This document shows, piece after piece, positions 35,651 to 46,605 of a DNA stretch of 64,000 nt; positions within the stretch are counted from its first letter, which is position 1, and the number at the start of each line of letters is the position of its first letter. The DNA lies in contig JANAVB010010791.1 of assembly GCA_029216955.1 (NCBI GenBank), forward strand, positions 6,399,838 to 6,463,837. Reading direction: 5' to 3'. The position numbers were made by a program, and so were the translations under genes. This DNA comes from Iris pallida. Lineage: Eukaryota > Streptophyta > Magnoliopsida > Asparagales > Iridaceae. The notes beneath the pieces were generated by a model. The model was not told the origin of the DNA. It saw nothing but the letters and a program-made list of their open reading frames with translations, and ran no database searches.

Positions 35651-36849
35651 AGAGGGATGTATCGCGTTTTATCTCGAGATGTCTAGTTTGCCAGTAGGTC
35701 AAGGCGGAGCGCCAGAGGACAGCTGGTTTGTTGCAGCCGTTACCCATTCTCGAGTGGAAGTGGGAACATATTACGATGGACTTCGTTTCAGGGCTTCCTC
35801 GTTCCCAAGGAGGGAAGGATGCCATCTGGGTCATCGTAGACAGGCTGACGAAGTGTGCGCACTTCATACCCTTCAAGGTGGGGCTTTCCACCGAGAAGTT
35901 GGCAGAGGTATACATGCAGCAGATAGTTCGCCTACACGGAGTGCCGGTGAGTATCGTGTCAGACAGAGACAGCAGATTCACATCCCACTACTGGAGGAGC
36001 TTGCAGAAGGAGTTGGGCAGTAGGCTCAAGTTCAGTACGGCGTACCACCCGCAGAAAGATGGGCAGTCCGAGAGGACGATACAGACACTGGAGGATATGC
36101 TGAGGACCTGCGTGCTGGACTTCGGAGGATCATGGGAGAGCCATCTGCACTTGGTAGAGTTTTCATACAACAACAGCTACCAGGCCAGTATTGGTATGTC
36201 TCCTTTCGAGGCACTTTATGGACGACGATGCCGTACACCGCTCTTTTGGGATGATGTTGGAGACAGAGTTATGCTTGGGCCAGAGATGATCACGGATGCA
36301 GCAGAGAAAGTCAGGATGATCAGAGACAGGCTCAGAGTAGCTCAGGACAGGCAGAAACACTGGGCTGATGCTAGTCGCAGGCCGATGGAGTTCGCAAACG
36401 GTGATATGGTGCTAGTGAAGATATCACCTACTCGAGGGACGATCTGGTTCGGACGAGGAGGGAAGCTAAGCCCCAGATACATCGGGCCGTTCGAGGTACT
36501 TGGCAGGATCGGAGAGGTAGCTTACAGAGTTGCACTTCCACCCAACCTAGCAGGAGTTCACGATATCTTTCACGTATCTCAGCTAAGGAGATATGTTCCA
36601 GACCCCAGTCATGTGCTAGATCATTCGGAGTTGGAGGTCGGACCGAGCCTTACAGTTTCTGAGCAGCCAGTGGAGATATTAGACAAGAGGGAGAAGAGGC
36701 TGAGGAACAAGGTTATACCCCTAGTACGAGTAGCTTGGAGCCGTCACTCCCCAGGTGAATCTACTTGGGAGAGGGAGTCGGACATGAGGGAGAGATACCC
36801 TTACTTGTTCGATCCAACCGCTGCGAGGAAACCACCCGTTCCCGCTTGA
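35651..36849 (+). CDS. pol: Gypsy2 integrase with chromodomain-like C-terminus (frameshifted from pol)
   Basis: Integrase inserts the cDNA. After the frameshift the frame gives MKRDV, CLVCQ and then TAG at 35695-35697 in place of CAG, then is open from 35698 to the stop at 36847. The DDE residues are visible: Asp in [11 protein letters not shown], Asp in SDRDSRF, Glu in [13 protein letters not shown]. The GPFEVLGRIGEVAYRVALPP module follows, then VSQLRRYVPDPSH and a C-terminal block (VEILDKREKRLRNKVI, VAWSRH, STWERES, RYPYLF) resembling the chromodomain of Tekay-type chromoviruses, which directs insertion to heterochromatin. This part is otherwise complete. Confidence 0.92.
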
Positions 36850-36938
36850 TTCCTTAGAGGTTAGTTTCGATCGCAGCCTTAGTCATTTTGTTGCATTGCT
36901 TGCTATGTTAGAATATTGTCGGGTCTTCAATCCTTGTG

Positions 36939-36974
36939 AATTTCGAGGACGAAATTTTTCAAGGAGGGAAGACT
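36939..36974 (+). promoter_or_regulatory. Inverted repeat and polypurine tract of gypsy2
   Basis: AATTTCG-AGGA-CGAAATT (36939-36956) is followed by aaggagggaagact (36961-36974) touching the 3' LTR. The sequence from the stop codon to here is nearly the same as in TR-GAG1 (5102-5216). Confidence 0.85.
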
Positions 36975-39900
36975 TGTCAGCCCCTGTTTTTCAATTTAGT
37001 TAATTAAGTGTTAATTAATTATTAATGTCATTTTTAGCCTTAGAATAATTATTAGGATTTTTAGGAATTTTTTATAATTTTTAAATAAGTTTTTTATATT
37101 AAAATATTAATTTATAAATTTTCTAAAATGTTTTAATTAACTTTTGTAATTAATTAGATTGTTTTAATAGCATTTTGTAATTTTTAGAATTGATTTAATT
37201 TGGTTTTGCAATTTCTTAATTGTTTTAAACTGTGGAATGCAAATTCTTATTTGCATTAACCTACTGTGGGGACCTATATGCAAAATCCTAAACCTAGAGG
37301 ACCTAACTGCTAACTACCCAGACACCCCCCCGACCAGACTCTCTCTCTCCTCACCCACTCTCGTTGACCCTCGATTGCCCCGACCGCCACGCCGCCCTGC
37401 CCCCGCCAAATTCGGCTGCCCCCACCGCCTCGAAACCCCCTATTTAAACCCCCGCAGTCCTCTCGATAAACCCCCACCACTTCGACCTCACCCCGACCAC
37501 AACCGCCACCGTCTTTCCCACTTCGAGTTCGTCGGAACCCTAGCTCCGACCAAACCCCACCACCAGCTCCACAGCCGTCGTCGTCACCAGCCACCACCAC
37601 CATCCGCTTCATCTCAACGAGACGACCGCAGCGCCACCACTCCGCCACCGCCACGACGCCTCCTCCGCCGTCCACGACCATCAAATCCCCCCCAGATCTG
37701 GATACGTGAGTAGCAGTGTCCTTACGAGTCGTGCGTGTCTCGTATTGTGTCCATATTGTTCGCCGTGTCTTGGCGAACATGAGCGTGGAACTGGACACGT
37801 GAGACTCGTGTCGTACGTGTCGAAGTCACCCCGGACACGTTGATACCTGTGTCCTTAACTGTCAGGACACAGGACAGATTTTTATATTTTTTTTATTAAT
37901 CTAACCTAAACTAAATAAAACAAACTAAACCCTAACTCTAACAAACCCAGCGGGCTGACCCCCTGGCCGGCCCGACCAGATTAAACCCCCCCCGCTTCTC
38001 TGGCTCAGGTTCGAGCCCCCCTTCTGTTTTCTTTTCCTTTTCTTTTTCTGTTTCTTTTCTTTTTCTGTTTTATATATATTTTATATATATATGTATATAT
38101 ATATATATATTAGTATATATATATGTATATACTATATTTTGACAGTATTTTATATATATATATTTTATAGTTAGTAAATTTTATATATATATGTTTATAT
38201 ATGTATATATACATATATGTATATATGTATATATATTTTCATGTGTATATATAAATTATATATATACACTATATTATTAAATGTTTCCTTATATATATAT
38301 ATACATATTTGTATATATATATATATACTTTATAAATTAAGTATTTTTCCTTATATATATATATATGTACTTTAAAAACATATGTGTGTATATTTTTGCT
38401 ATGCATAACTTTACTATATTAAAATAATAATATTTATTTTGCCCTATTACCAAATTATATTTTTAGTGTATTTAAATTACTGCAACCATTTGGTGTCCAA
38501 GCCTAGCATGGGTATTTGGGCCCAAATGTGTTTTCACACATTCAAGACCTGTACAAGTCATATTGGACTTGATTCATGGCCTTGGGTCCTGTATTTGAAC
38601 TTTGGTTCAAATTGTATACATGGACAAAATACGCAGATAATTAATTATTGTGTGCAATGCTGTTTTTGATTTTCTAAAAATACTTAAAGTACTGCTAAAA
38701 TTATGGAAAAATAGTTTTTAGATACTATATTACTTTAGCTAATTTAGTATAATTTTTGTAGTATTTAATTTACTGTTTTGCCACTAGTTTGGCATATGAA
38801 ACCAAAACTCATTTTCTGTATACTTAGGAAAACTGATTTTTATAAAATATTTGTACTGGTTAATAAATTCTAGAAAAATTATAATAAATTTCTATGATTA
38901 ACAAGGATCACTTTGGTACTTTACTTTAAGAAAAACTAGGCTTTTTGTCTATCTCTAAAATTGTTAGAACACAATGGTCTTTTGATTTATTTACTGATTA
39001 ATTACGACTTGTAGCTTTTTGTGTTATTTTGAGTTTTAGCCGTGTTAAACCCCACCCCTCACTAGTGTAAAGACCCTAGAAAGTTAGTTAAAGTAGTGTG
39101 TCACCCCACATTGGTCTCCTATGCCAAAGTCATCATTTTGGCTAGGTGCCCAGTCACAAGTCGTATTTCACCAATTAGTGTCCTAGTGTTTTAACTTAGT
39201 GTAAAAACTAAGTTATTGTATTTACTTCTACAGTGACGAGTTACCGGACATCCATAGCACTTTTATCACAGCTTGTTTTGCTTTGCTTTGCTAGAGGCAA
39301 GTACTTTCTACGAACTTTACATATTGTCACATAAATGAACTGCAAACCCCACCATGTTAAATGCTGATCCTTGGGGTAGCAAGTTAGATCTCTACATGTT
39401 GTACTTCCAGTTACTACCATGCTTAGAACTGTCTTTATGTATCTCTCACATGATAGAATACGGGTTATGGGAAAACTGATAGTAGTGTACGTGATCATAC
39501 ACCCCCTCTACAGTACCGAGCAAAGTTTCATTTTATATGTTACTACGCCATAGGCCTTTATCTCAAAGCTGTATTTGTGCGTATGTACATCTACCGCCTT
39601 TACACTTGTACGTATGTATATTTCATTATGTGCCCCAGCACATTGTACATCTATTGACCGATCACGTACCTACTACAGTTTTAAACATTACATATACATC
39701 TGTCTCTATGACATATGTGTCCTTGCCATGATAGACTATGTGATGCCATGCTTTCCAGTTATTTCTCTCATGTTCATTTTCATGTTTCATATGCTAGTTT
39801 GCTAGATTCAGTACTTGCTCTCGTCCTGACAGGATAACGTTGTAGGTGTCCTTACTGAGGAGGAGTTACTCTGCGACACCTATTATGGGGTTACTGCTGA

Positions 39901-40234
39901 GGACCCGGCTCTGCTTTACGAGGATGTTCCTGCGGGGAACCTCGCCTAGTTGTCTTTTGTTTACTTAGACTTTTGAGAGTAGACATGTATTAGACTATAT
40001 CTTTTTGTAACTGGATATGTATCCAGTTTTACATTTCAGTTCACTTGTACTTGGACATTTCACTTTATACGACGACTTTTGTGTTTGGTGCATTTATGAT
40101 TCTTCTTCACTTATAGAACTGTTAGCACATTTAGTCTTATCCTGTTGTCTTTAGAACAGCTTACTACGTTTTATCTCAACGTAGGCTGGGCATGACTCGG
40201 CCTGGCCCAACAATTTGGGTAGTGGGTCGTGACA
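36975..40234 (+). repeat. 3' LTR of gypsy2
   Basis: 3,260 bp, same ends as the 5' LTR, with only scattered differences and small microsatellite length changes. This suggests a young insertion. Confidence 0.95.
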
Positions 40235-40919
40235 CTTATGCAAACCTGGAACCTATGTTCTCTACCCCACACCTTCACACAAAACTGAGAATTTATATTT
40301 GAATATAGATTTGGTTTGACACTTAAGTTGTTCACTGATTTCTGATATCATATATGCACACACATGTTATACTCCCAGCTTGTCACAATTCTGAGAACCC
40401 AAACCTATCTACTGCTCACTGAATTTTCTACATAACACACACACACATGTACAAACTGGAAACCTATCTACATACCACTGATACCTACACACATGGACTG
40501 TTATTTTTCTGAGAACACATGTGCAAATACACTATTTTTCCTGAGGTTTCCCAAAACTGTCATATGCATTGATGTACATATTACACAAACCTGTGACTTG
40601 CTAACAGTACACTACATTCACCCCCACACTCTAGCCTGTGCTGTTCACACTCACATAGCCACACACACACATGTGTTTTTCCTGAGCTTTAGATTTTATT
40701 AATTTGGTCTTGCATATATGCATTGCCTGCACATAGAGAGCTCAGGTCTGGACATCAAGTTCAGATAAGTGAACTAAGTTCAGACTTGAATTCACTTGTT
40801 CACAACACCATTGAATGCTTGAATTCAAGTCTGAACTTATTCAGACTGGAATGCTTTACATGTTATGCACTATGTTATGCACTCATGTATAGATGCTGAA
40901 TATTTATTTTCTGTTGTAG
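40235..40919 (+). other. Intron of CACTA gene 2, right of gypsy2
   Basis: It starts with the right target duplication cttat (40235-40239). It is rich in cacaca and ctgagaa words like the left half of the intron, and ends with the acceptor ttctgttgtag before GCC AAA TTT. Confidence 0.75.
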
Positions 40920-42896
40920 GCCAAATTTGACTTGGATCCAAATAGTCAAACCTTTGTGTTAGCATCCATGGCTCAGAGTTGGACGGCATTCAAAGGTCAA
41001 CTCACCAAGCATTGGATTTATCCGAATGAGGGCAATCGTGAACTTCTCAAGCACCCTCCACCAAAGTACTCAGGGATCTTGAAACAATCTGTGTGGGAGG
41101 AATTCGTCAAAAGCAGACTGTCTGCAAATTTTAAGGTTAACTTGTCAAAATTATTTTTTTATGCATAATAAGGATGACTAGGTCCCTATTATATATATCT
41201 TATTTCTTCTCTACCTTTATGTGTTGTAATCATAAGAAAATGAGCAAGGAGCAAAGTGCACGGAGAGCCAAGGGCAAGTTTCTTTATCGTTTAAGCAGGA
41301 AGGGTATGCCGGTCTTAAAGAGGAGGTGGTAATGCATATTTGTATATCAGTTAACATGATTTACATATGGACATATATATTATTATAATGTGGTTTTTTC
41401 TTTCAAAATAGCGACGATAATTGGGGGAAAAATATATAGATGATAGAAGTTTTGTTTGGACAAAAGCATGAGTTAGTACGGACGGTACATTTACTGACGA
41501 TGGGACCAAGGACGTAGCTATAAAAGTGGCGAGTATATATCGTCCAGTCTATTAAAAGGAATCCTGCTTATCAACATCCTTATATTTCTAAAACCTTGTA
41601 CTTTTTATAGGAGGAATACATCAAACAAAAGGAAGATGGAAGTTTGGTGACCGAAGGAGCTTCGGATATTCTAACCTTGGTGTTGGGCACTCCCGAGCAT
41701 TCAGGACGTATTCGGGGTTTGGGATTAGGACCGACACCAACGACCTATTTCAAGCTTCCAAAACGGGGAATGAAAAAACAAAATGAACTACTCAAGTCCC
41801 AATTGGAAGAGGAGCGTAAACGGAGACAAGAATTGGAGATCATGCTAAAAGAATTTCAAGCCCAAGAAGCTTCACAAACATCTGAGAAGGTTGCTTCCAA
41901 TACCAAAGGAAGTGGTAATAGGAAATATATAATGTCTCGTAAGAATGAACACGAGTCTCTTGGAAATAAGAGTCCATCATATGGTTCTAAGGTAATGCTT
42001 ATTACAATTAGTTCCATTTCGTCTAATAAGCTTTTCTTCTTCTATTTTTGTCTAATATGTTTATTATAATATGCTTTTTATTTTCTATCTTCTTTGAAAA
42101 GGTGAAATAGAATAAAAAGTTAAGCGAGCAAAAATTCATAACATATCCTACATCAGACATTACCATGGTAAGTACATATATTTAATACATAATCTTTATT
42201 CAACAACTTAATTATAACATGTAGTAATTATATCGAGAAATAATTGTTTTTTATTTTGTTTAGGGAACCAAATGTAAGCTAGTAGTGGGCACAAAAGAAA
42301 ATATTGTTGCCGAGGGAATTGTCTTTGAAGGGTGTTGACCAAATGAGAAAATTCATAATATTGAATTAGGAGAACATAATGTTAGGGTTTCAATTATGAA
42401 GCCCTTCAACCTACTGTGAGCCTTCCCGTGCCACTTCATGGAGAAATGGAAGTTGTTAAAGATGCAATTGGGTCTTTAGTAGCTTGGCCCAAAGAGTTTA
42501 TTGTTGGTGGTCTTGAGGTAATATTATTTAATGCTAGTGTGAAATTGTCGAAAAAATTCAATATGCAACAGGTAAGTACTAAACCAATTGAATCTGACAA
42601 TGTTCAACCTTTGAAGGTTGCTGGCTGTGGTAGGAAGATAATTGACACTTTCGGAGAGATGGTAGAAACCATTAAGGATACCGACCCTCATCTTAAAATA
42701 CCATTGGAGAAAGGAATGTTCGGAAGCTTTAATCCATCTTGTTATCTTTATAAAATCGTTCTGCTGGAGTTATGTAGGATGCAATAGCTAGATGTGAATC
42801 CTGTTGTTGCCTACATGAGGTAAGAAATATGAAATTTATATTCTGAAATTTTGATTTTGAGATTGACACCATATTTAACTATTCTTTTGGCTTTAG

Positions 42897-43752
42897 GTTT
42901 TTGCTTAATAAATTTCCAAACTCTCGGGAGCTTTTGATAATGTTCAACCCTTCTGCTATGAGTAATGCATCCGGGCCTGCAATAAGCAATCTGGTTAGAG
43001 AAAGGCTCCAAGAGGCTAAGAAAACCCAAATTTGCTTCATTCCATTCATTTACAAGGAGTAAGAAGTTTTAATCAAGTAGCAAGATTTTTCTTTCCTATT
43101 CAATAACCAATGTGCTTTATTCCATTCATGTTTCCTTTAATGTAGGAAGCATTGGATTCTAATTGTTGTTGACCTCTCTACCTTTAATGTTTACTGGTTG
43201 GACTCGCTGTGTTTTAAACCAAGAGGAGATATTAAGTTGTTTTTCAATACGTGAGTGAAATTATTATTATTATTATTATTATTGTTAATATTTTAATAAT
43301 GTGTATATTTTGATGTTAGATACAATTATTTTCTACTAGTGGCCTCAACACAACATATATTGGTGGTAAAAGATCAAATAGAAGTCCTACTTGGAAATTA
43401 TCCAAGGTAATCAAACTAATATATGACTTATTATAATAATGGACATTATATTCTCTTACAAATAATATCTTCATGTAGGTCCCGAAACAACCTGGAGGTT
43501 ATGAATGCGGATATTTTGTTATGAAATATATGCGGGATCTCATGGAAGACCCCTCTCCTACTATTGAGTCAAATGTAAGTTGTTCATTAATTTAATTCTT
43601 AATTACTTTTCTGAAATTATACAAACTAATGTAACTATTTTTTGACTTTTTAGCTAAAAAAATTGGCTGGAAAATCAACATACACGCAGGAAGAAATAGA
43701 TGATGTCCGATGCGAATTCATCGAATTCGTTGCCAATCATATAGATACATGA
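42897..43752 (+). CDS. Ulp1-type SUMO protease domain, C-terminus of CACTA gene 2 (partial)
   Basis: This is a C48 cysteine protease domain of the Ulp1/SENP type that cleaves SUMO-like conjugates. Exons 42897-43058, 43146-43250, 43340-43406, 43479-43574 and 43655-43752 are all GT-AG and phase-compatible. The catalytic set is present in order: His in KHWILIVVD, Asp in YWLDSL, Gln in KQPGG, Cys in GYECGYF. The tail has FVANHIDT followed by a stop. Unlike the upstream exons this domain is entirely open. Ulp1 domains fused to plant CACTA or Mutator-like proteins are known; their role in transposition is not established. It is probably not translated as part of a full protein because of upstream stops. 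Confidence 0.85.
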
Positions 43753-44990
43753 GGGTCAAGGTAATATCCTTAACAAGATCCCCTCCTTTTTACCTGCTCT
43801 CTAATTTGCAGGGCATACCCTAACCTATTGGCCACATCCATATGTGTACCATATACCCTCTCTGACTAACTGATTACTAACATTTATACTGACACTCAAC
43901 TGACACTAACTCTGATATTGGGTTACTGACCTCAAACTCATGTATTCTAACTGATACTAAAACACTAACTCACCTCACTCTTTACTTTACTCACACGCAC
44001 ACACAATTCCAAAAGCACAGATACATGGAGATATCAACCCCTCATCTGAACTGAAACTGGCACTAACACTTGGACACTAAACCTCTTAGACACTTGACCG
44101 ATACTTAACATTCATTCACTCATTTCCATTACTGATACGAGACACCCTAGTGTCACGTGGACACAATACACTCAAGACACTGTCAAGACACTCACTAAAC
44201 TATGACTGATAGTCCTACCCTCTGTTCTGTTTGTCGAACAGAAGTTAACTTCATGTATAACTTAGTTTTATTGATCTTACTATCCAATTCTCTATAGCCT
44301 ATTTCCCTTATTGCTTACACTAGGACCTTCCTAACAATTGGATACCCTTAAGTCCAACTCACCCTTTACCAAAATCAACCGATACTCTTACTTCTAACTC
44401 TGTTCTGCGCCTATACAAGATGTTACTGTAATTGGTCAGAACATGGTATCCCCCTTATTAATCTAACCTTTGTTCACTAAAGGTGTACTATATGGGAATT
44501 GAAGGTTATTTTTTGTAAGGTACAGCAGACAAGCAGTAAAGGGATAGAAGTATCTAGAGTATGCTTGACAACAACCCAGTACCTATTCCTTTACTGGAAC
44601 ACCCCTCTAACACGACACACATGGTGAAACACATGCCTATATATATACCTGTCATTGACACTTATTCCAACTTGACACACAAAGCTGCTTATGGATGAAT
44701 CACTTATACATGGCCTCCTAATCTCTTACACATGTAATTCCCAAGGCTGTGCCCCAGTTCTTAGTCTGCCTCATGTGCAGAGATCTCTGATACCCTACAT
44801 GTCCAATTCGACCATTGATACTCTAAGGGTACACTAAGTTTCCAAGATTGCCTATACTTGTCCATATGTATATGTTGTTGACCTAAATTTGTTCCCAGGT
44901 CTTGCATACCTGTCATACTCTAACATAAAACAAATACTCACTCATTAACTGGCACTGGCTCACTGCTTGCGTAGGCCTATGGCCAAGAGC
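43753..44990. other. CACTA 3' flank, no gene seen
   Basis: About 1.2 kb with frequent ctgat, actaac, acactgac and cacaca words; no open frame with recognisable content and no tagtg terminus of the expected kind. The similar word use to the CACTA introns suggests it still belongs to the CACTA. Confidence 0.5.
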
Positions 44991-45290
44991 CTACAGCAGG
45001 TCAAGCTGGAGGGGAGAGAATGAGTCCCCTGCTGCTGCTAATGTAGCCTACTGCTTTGGCCTGGCCTGCTGCCACTTGCCCTACCTGTAGGAAATAGCCT
45101 CAGGCCTTAGCCCAACATCTGCTGCATCAGTGGCCTTAGCCAACATCTATTGCCACTTGCCTACAGCAGGTCAAGCTGGAAGGTGGGGGGGAATGAGTCC
45201 CCTACTGCTGCTAATGTAGCCTACTGCTTTGGCCTGGCCTGTTGTCACTTGCCCTACCTGCAGGCAATAGCCTCAGGCCTTAGCCAATAT
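44991..45290. repeat. Tandem repeat, about 170-bp unit, 1.8 copies
   Basis: ctacagcaggtcaagctgga begins units at 44991 and 45161. Each continues gaatgagtcccct.ctgctgctaatgtag... and ends with ...ggccttagcc. Shorter ccttagccaacatct duplications lie within unit one. Confidence 0.85.
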
Positions 45291-45338
45291 CTTTGTGATA
45301 GTTATACATATATATACACAAGATGAATCTGACAGAAA

Positions 45339-45590
45339 CACTACCAAAATTTATCAATTTAGCGACGGCCCTATCTGTCGCCAATCCGACGGGACTTTCC
45401 ATTAGCGACCAATCACTGACGGGTTTTGGCCAAAAAAATCCGTCGGCAATCAGCTCGTCGCTGATAACTGTCCGTCGCTACGTAGTCGTCATGCGATGGA
45501 ATAGCGACGTTTTGTCGACTTAACAATACGAAGCATTAGCGACGACTGTCCGAGGGACTAGCGTCCATTTCAAGTATTAAGTACTGAACT
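45339..45590 (+). mobile_element. Second CACTA-like terminus with subterminal repeats (partial)
   Basis: CACTACCAAAA begins at 45339, followed by a cluster of tagcgacgg, ccgtcgc, ccgacggg, tgacggg and attagcgacg motifs in both orientations within about 230 bp. This is a subterminal array of a CACTA family different from the 22409 element. No partner terminus or gene was found; the right limit is set where gypsy3 gag sequence becomes recognisable. Confidence 0.6.
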
Positions 45591-45594
45591 GTGT

Positions 45595-46058
45595 AGACAA
45601 GAGACCCCATTATCAGCAGCAGTGGAGGCCAGGCCAAGAGGCCCCATTATCAGCAGCAGTGGAGGCCAGGCCAAGAGGCCCCATTATCAGCAGCAGAAGC
45701 CGTTCCAACAGCAGCAGTTCCAGAGTCAAGGTCGTGTGCCTTTTCAGCAGAAGCGGATACAGCAGGCACCTAGACAGCAGCAAGTCAGCAGTTGTACTTT
45801 CTGCAAGAAGCCAGAATATATGTGGAATGAGTGTAGGAAGAGGCAAGGCAAGTGCCTCCTTTGTGGTTCAGCGGAGCACCAGGTGAGGGACTGTCCCATG
45901 TCTTCGGGACGTACAGCTCAGGGAGCAAGAGCCAAGGCTCCGGCAGGACAGCAGAAAGGACCATTGTCGACCCAGCAGCAGAAGTTTACCTAACACAAGC
46001 ACCAGACCAGAGGAGGTCAGCAAGGGCGAGCCTTCACTATGTCAGCCGAGGATGCAGA
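45595..46058 (+). pseudogene. gag: Gypsy3 gag C-terminal part (zinc knuckles), truncated
   Basis: It begins without LTR or gag N-terminus. A 37-bp unit (attatcagcagcagtggaggccaggccaagaggcccc, described in parts: starts at 45609 and 45646, partly again at 45683) encodes a Gln/Pro-rich linker. Then two zinc knuckles: CTFCKKPEYMWNEC, where the zinc-binding His has become Tyr, and an intact CLLCGSAEHQVRDC. After a shifted Gln-rich part the frame reads FTMSAEDA and is cut in mid-codon at 46058. It resumes at 61030 as EAMGDLIAG, which proves that 46059-61029 is an insertion. Confidence 0.82.
46054..46058. repeat. Target-site duplication gcaga (left) of TR-GAG2
   Basis: Matches gcaga at 61025-61029. 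Removing the insert plus one copy restores the gypsy3 reading frame exactly. Confidence 0.92.
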
Positions 46059-46559
46059 TATAACGCCCCAGTCCCAATATACGTAGGACTAGGAAATACG
46101 TACATGCCAGCTGTATGCATACGCAGACTACTCCAATATCTGGAATCTACGTGTACACACATAAGCTGTAATAAAAGAGCTCCAGCTCATAACAATATAA
46201 CATGGTCACAGGCAGTATCTATATCTCATCCACAATGATAAATAAGAGAAATAACAAACCAGATGTCTCAACTCAAAATAAAGAAAAATATCTGTCAGGC
46301 GGAAACAAATCCACTATCGAGCTACTGAAAAGAAATCAACTGAAATAAATATAAAAAAGGGTATCAACTACATAAGTCCATCAACTAAGAATAGGATCAA
46401 ATAGGCTCCGAAGGCGAGACCTCCTCAGCTGTAAATGGAGAGTCTAGTCCAGAACCGTACTCCTCAGGATACTGCTCAACGTCTATACCTGGAGAGATCA
46501 CCAGGTCCTCAGAGGGACGTAACAAGATACAGGAAGAACATGCTAATATGAACTGTCAA

Positions 46560-46605
<46 letters not shown>

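Larger units (their letters stand above)
28715..40234 (+). mobile_element. Full-length Ty3/gypsy (Tekay/Del-like chromovirus) element, gypsy2
   Basis: The 11,520-bp element has LTRs of 3,258 and 3,260 bp, a perfect 5-bp target duplication, a primer-binding site, a gag-pol region in a single frame with few lesions, and a polypurine tract. The order protease-RT-RNase H-integrase and the chromodomain-like tail after integrase place it among chromoviruses; clade assignment to Tekay is from overall appearance, not a tree. It lies in a CACTA intron, in the same orientation as the host gene. Confidence 0.95.
28038..42890 (+). pseudogene. TnpA-like (Ptta/En/Spm) part of CACTA gene 2, split by gypsy2
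   Basis: This is a DNA-binding transposase-family protein with predicted GT-AG exons: 28038-28307, 40920-41135, about 41236-41328, about 41408-41530, 41611-41991, 42102-42167, and about 42265-42820. The join of exons 1 and 2 (KKTLWTAIQ/AKFDLDPN) is in phase across gypsy2. Recognisable pieces are IKIIYNDVGQPIGEGKINLATYCG, HWIYPNEGN, a plant-transposase tail (EGASDILTLVLGTPEHSGRIRGLGLGPTPT, given here in two halves at 41660-41740), a Lys/Glu coiled-coil-like segment, and a DUF8039-like stretch (CKLVVGTKENIVAEGIV, then VVKDAIGSLVAWP). Damage: frameshift near 41305, stops in the fourth exon, TAG at 42108 and 42785. Some exon edges are estimates. Confidence 0.75.
22409..43752 (+). mobile_element. 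CACTA transposon (left end through both genes; right end not found)
   Basis: The left terminus CACTACAACAAA interrupts the copia frame. It is followed by subterminal repeats, a Tnp2 transposase gene and a TnpA-like gene ending in a Ulp1 protease, the layout of a plant CACTA (En/Spm) element. Gypsy2 (28715-40234) sits inside an intron. The end coordinate given is only the stop codon of the last gene; no matching tagtg terminus was found up to 45338, so the true right end is unknown. Confidence 0.85.

Noticed and set aside
44150..44160. ccctagtgtcacg as a possible right CACTA terminus
   Set aside because: Contains tagtg but not the TTTTGTTGTAGTG expected from the left end, and lacks nearby atgacg subterminal repeats.
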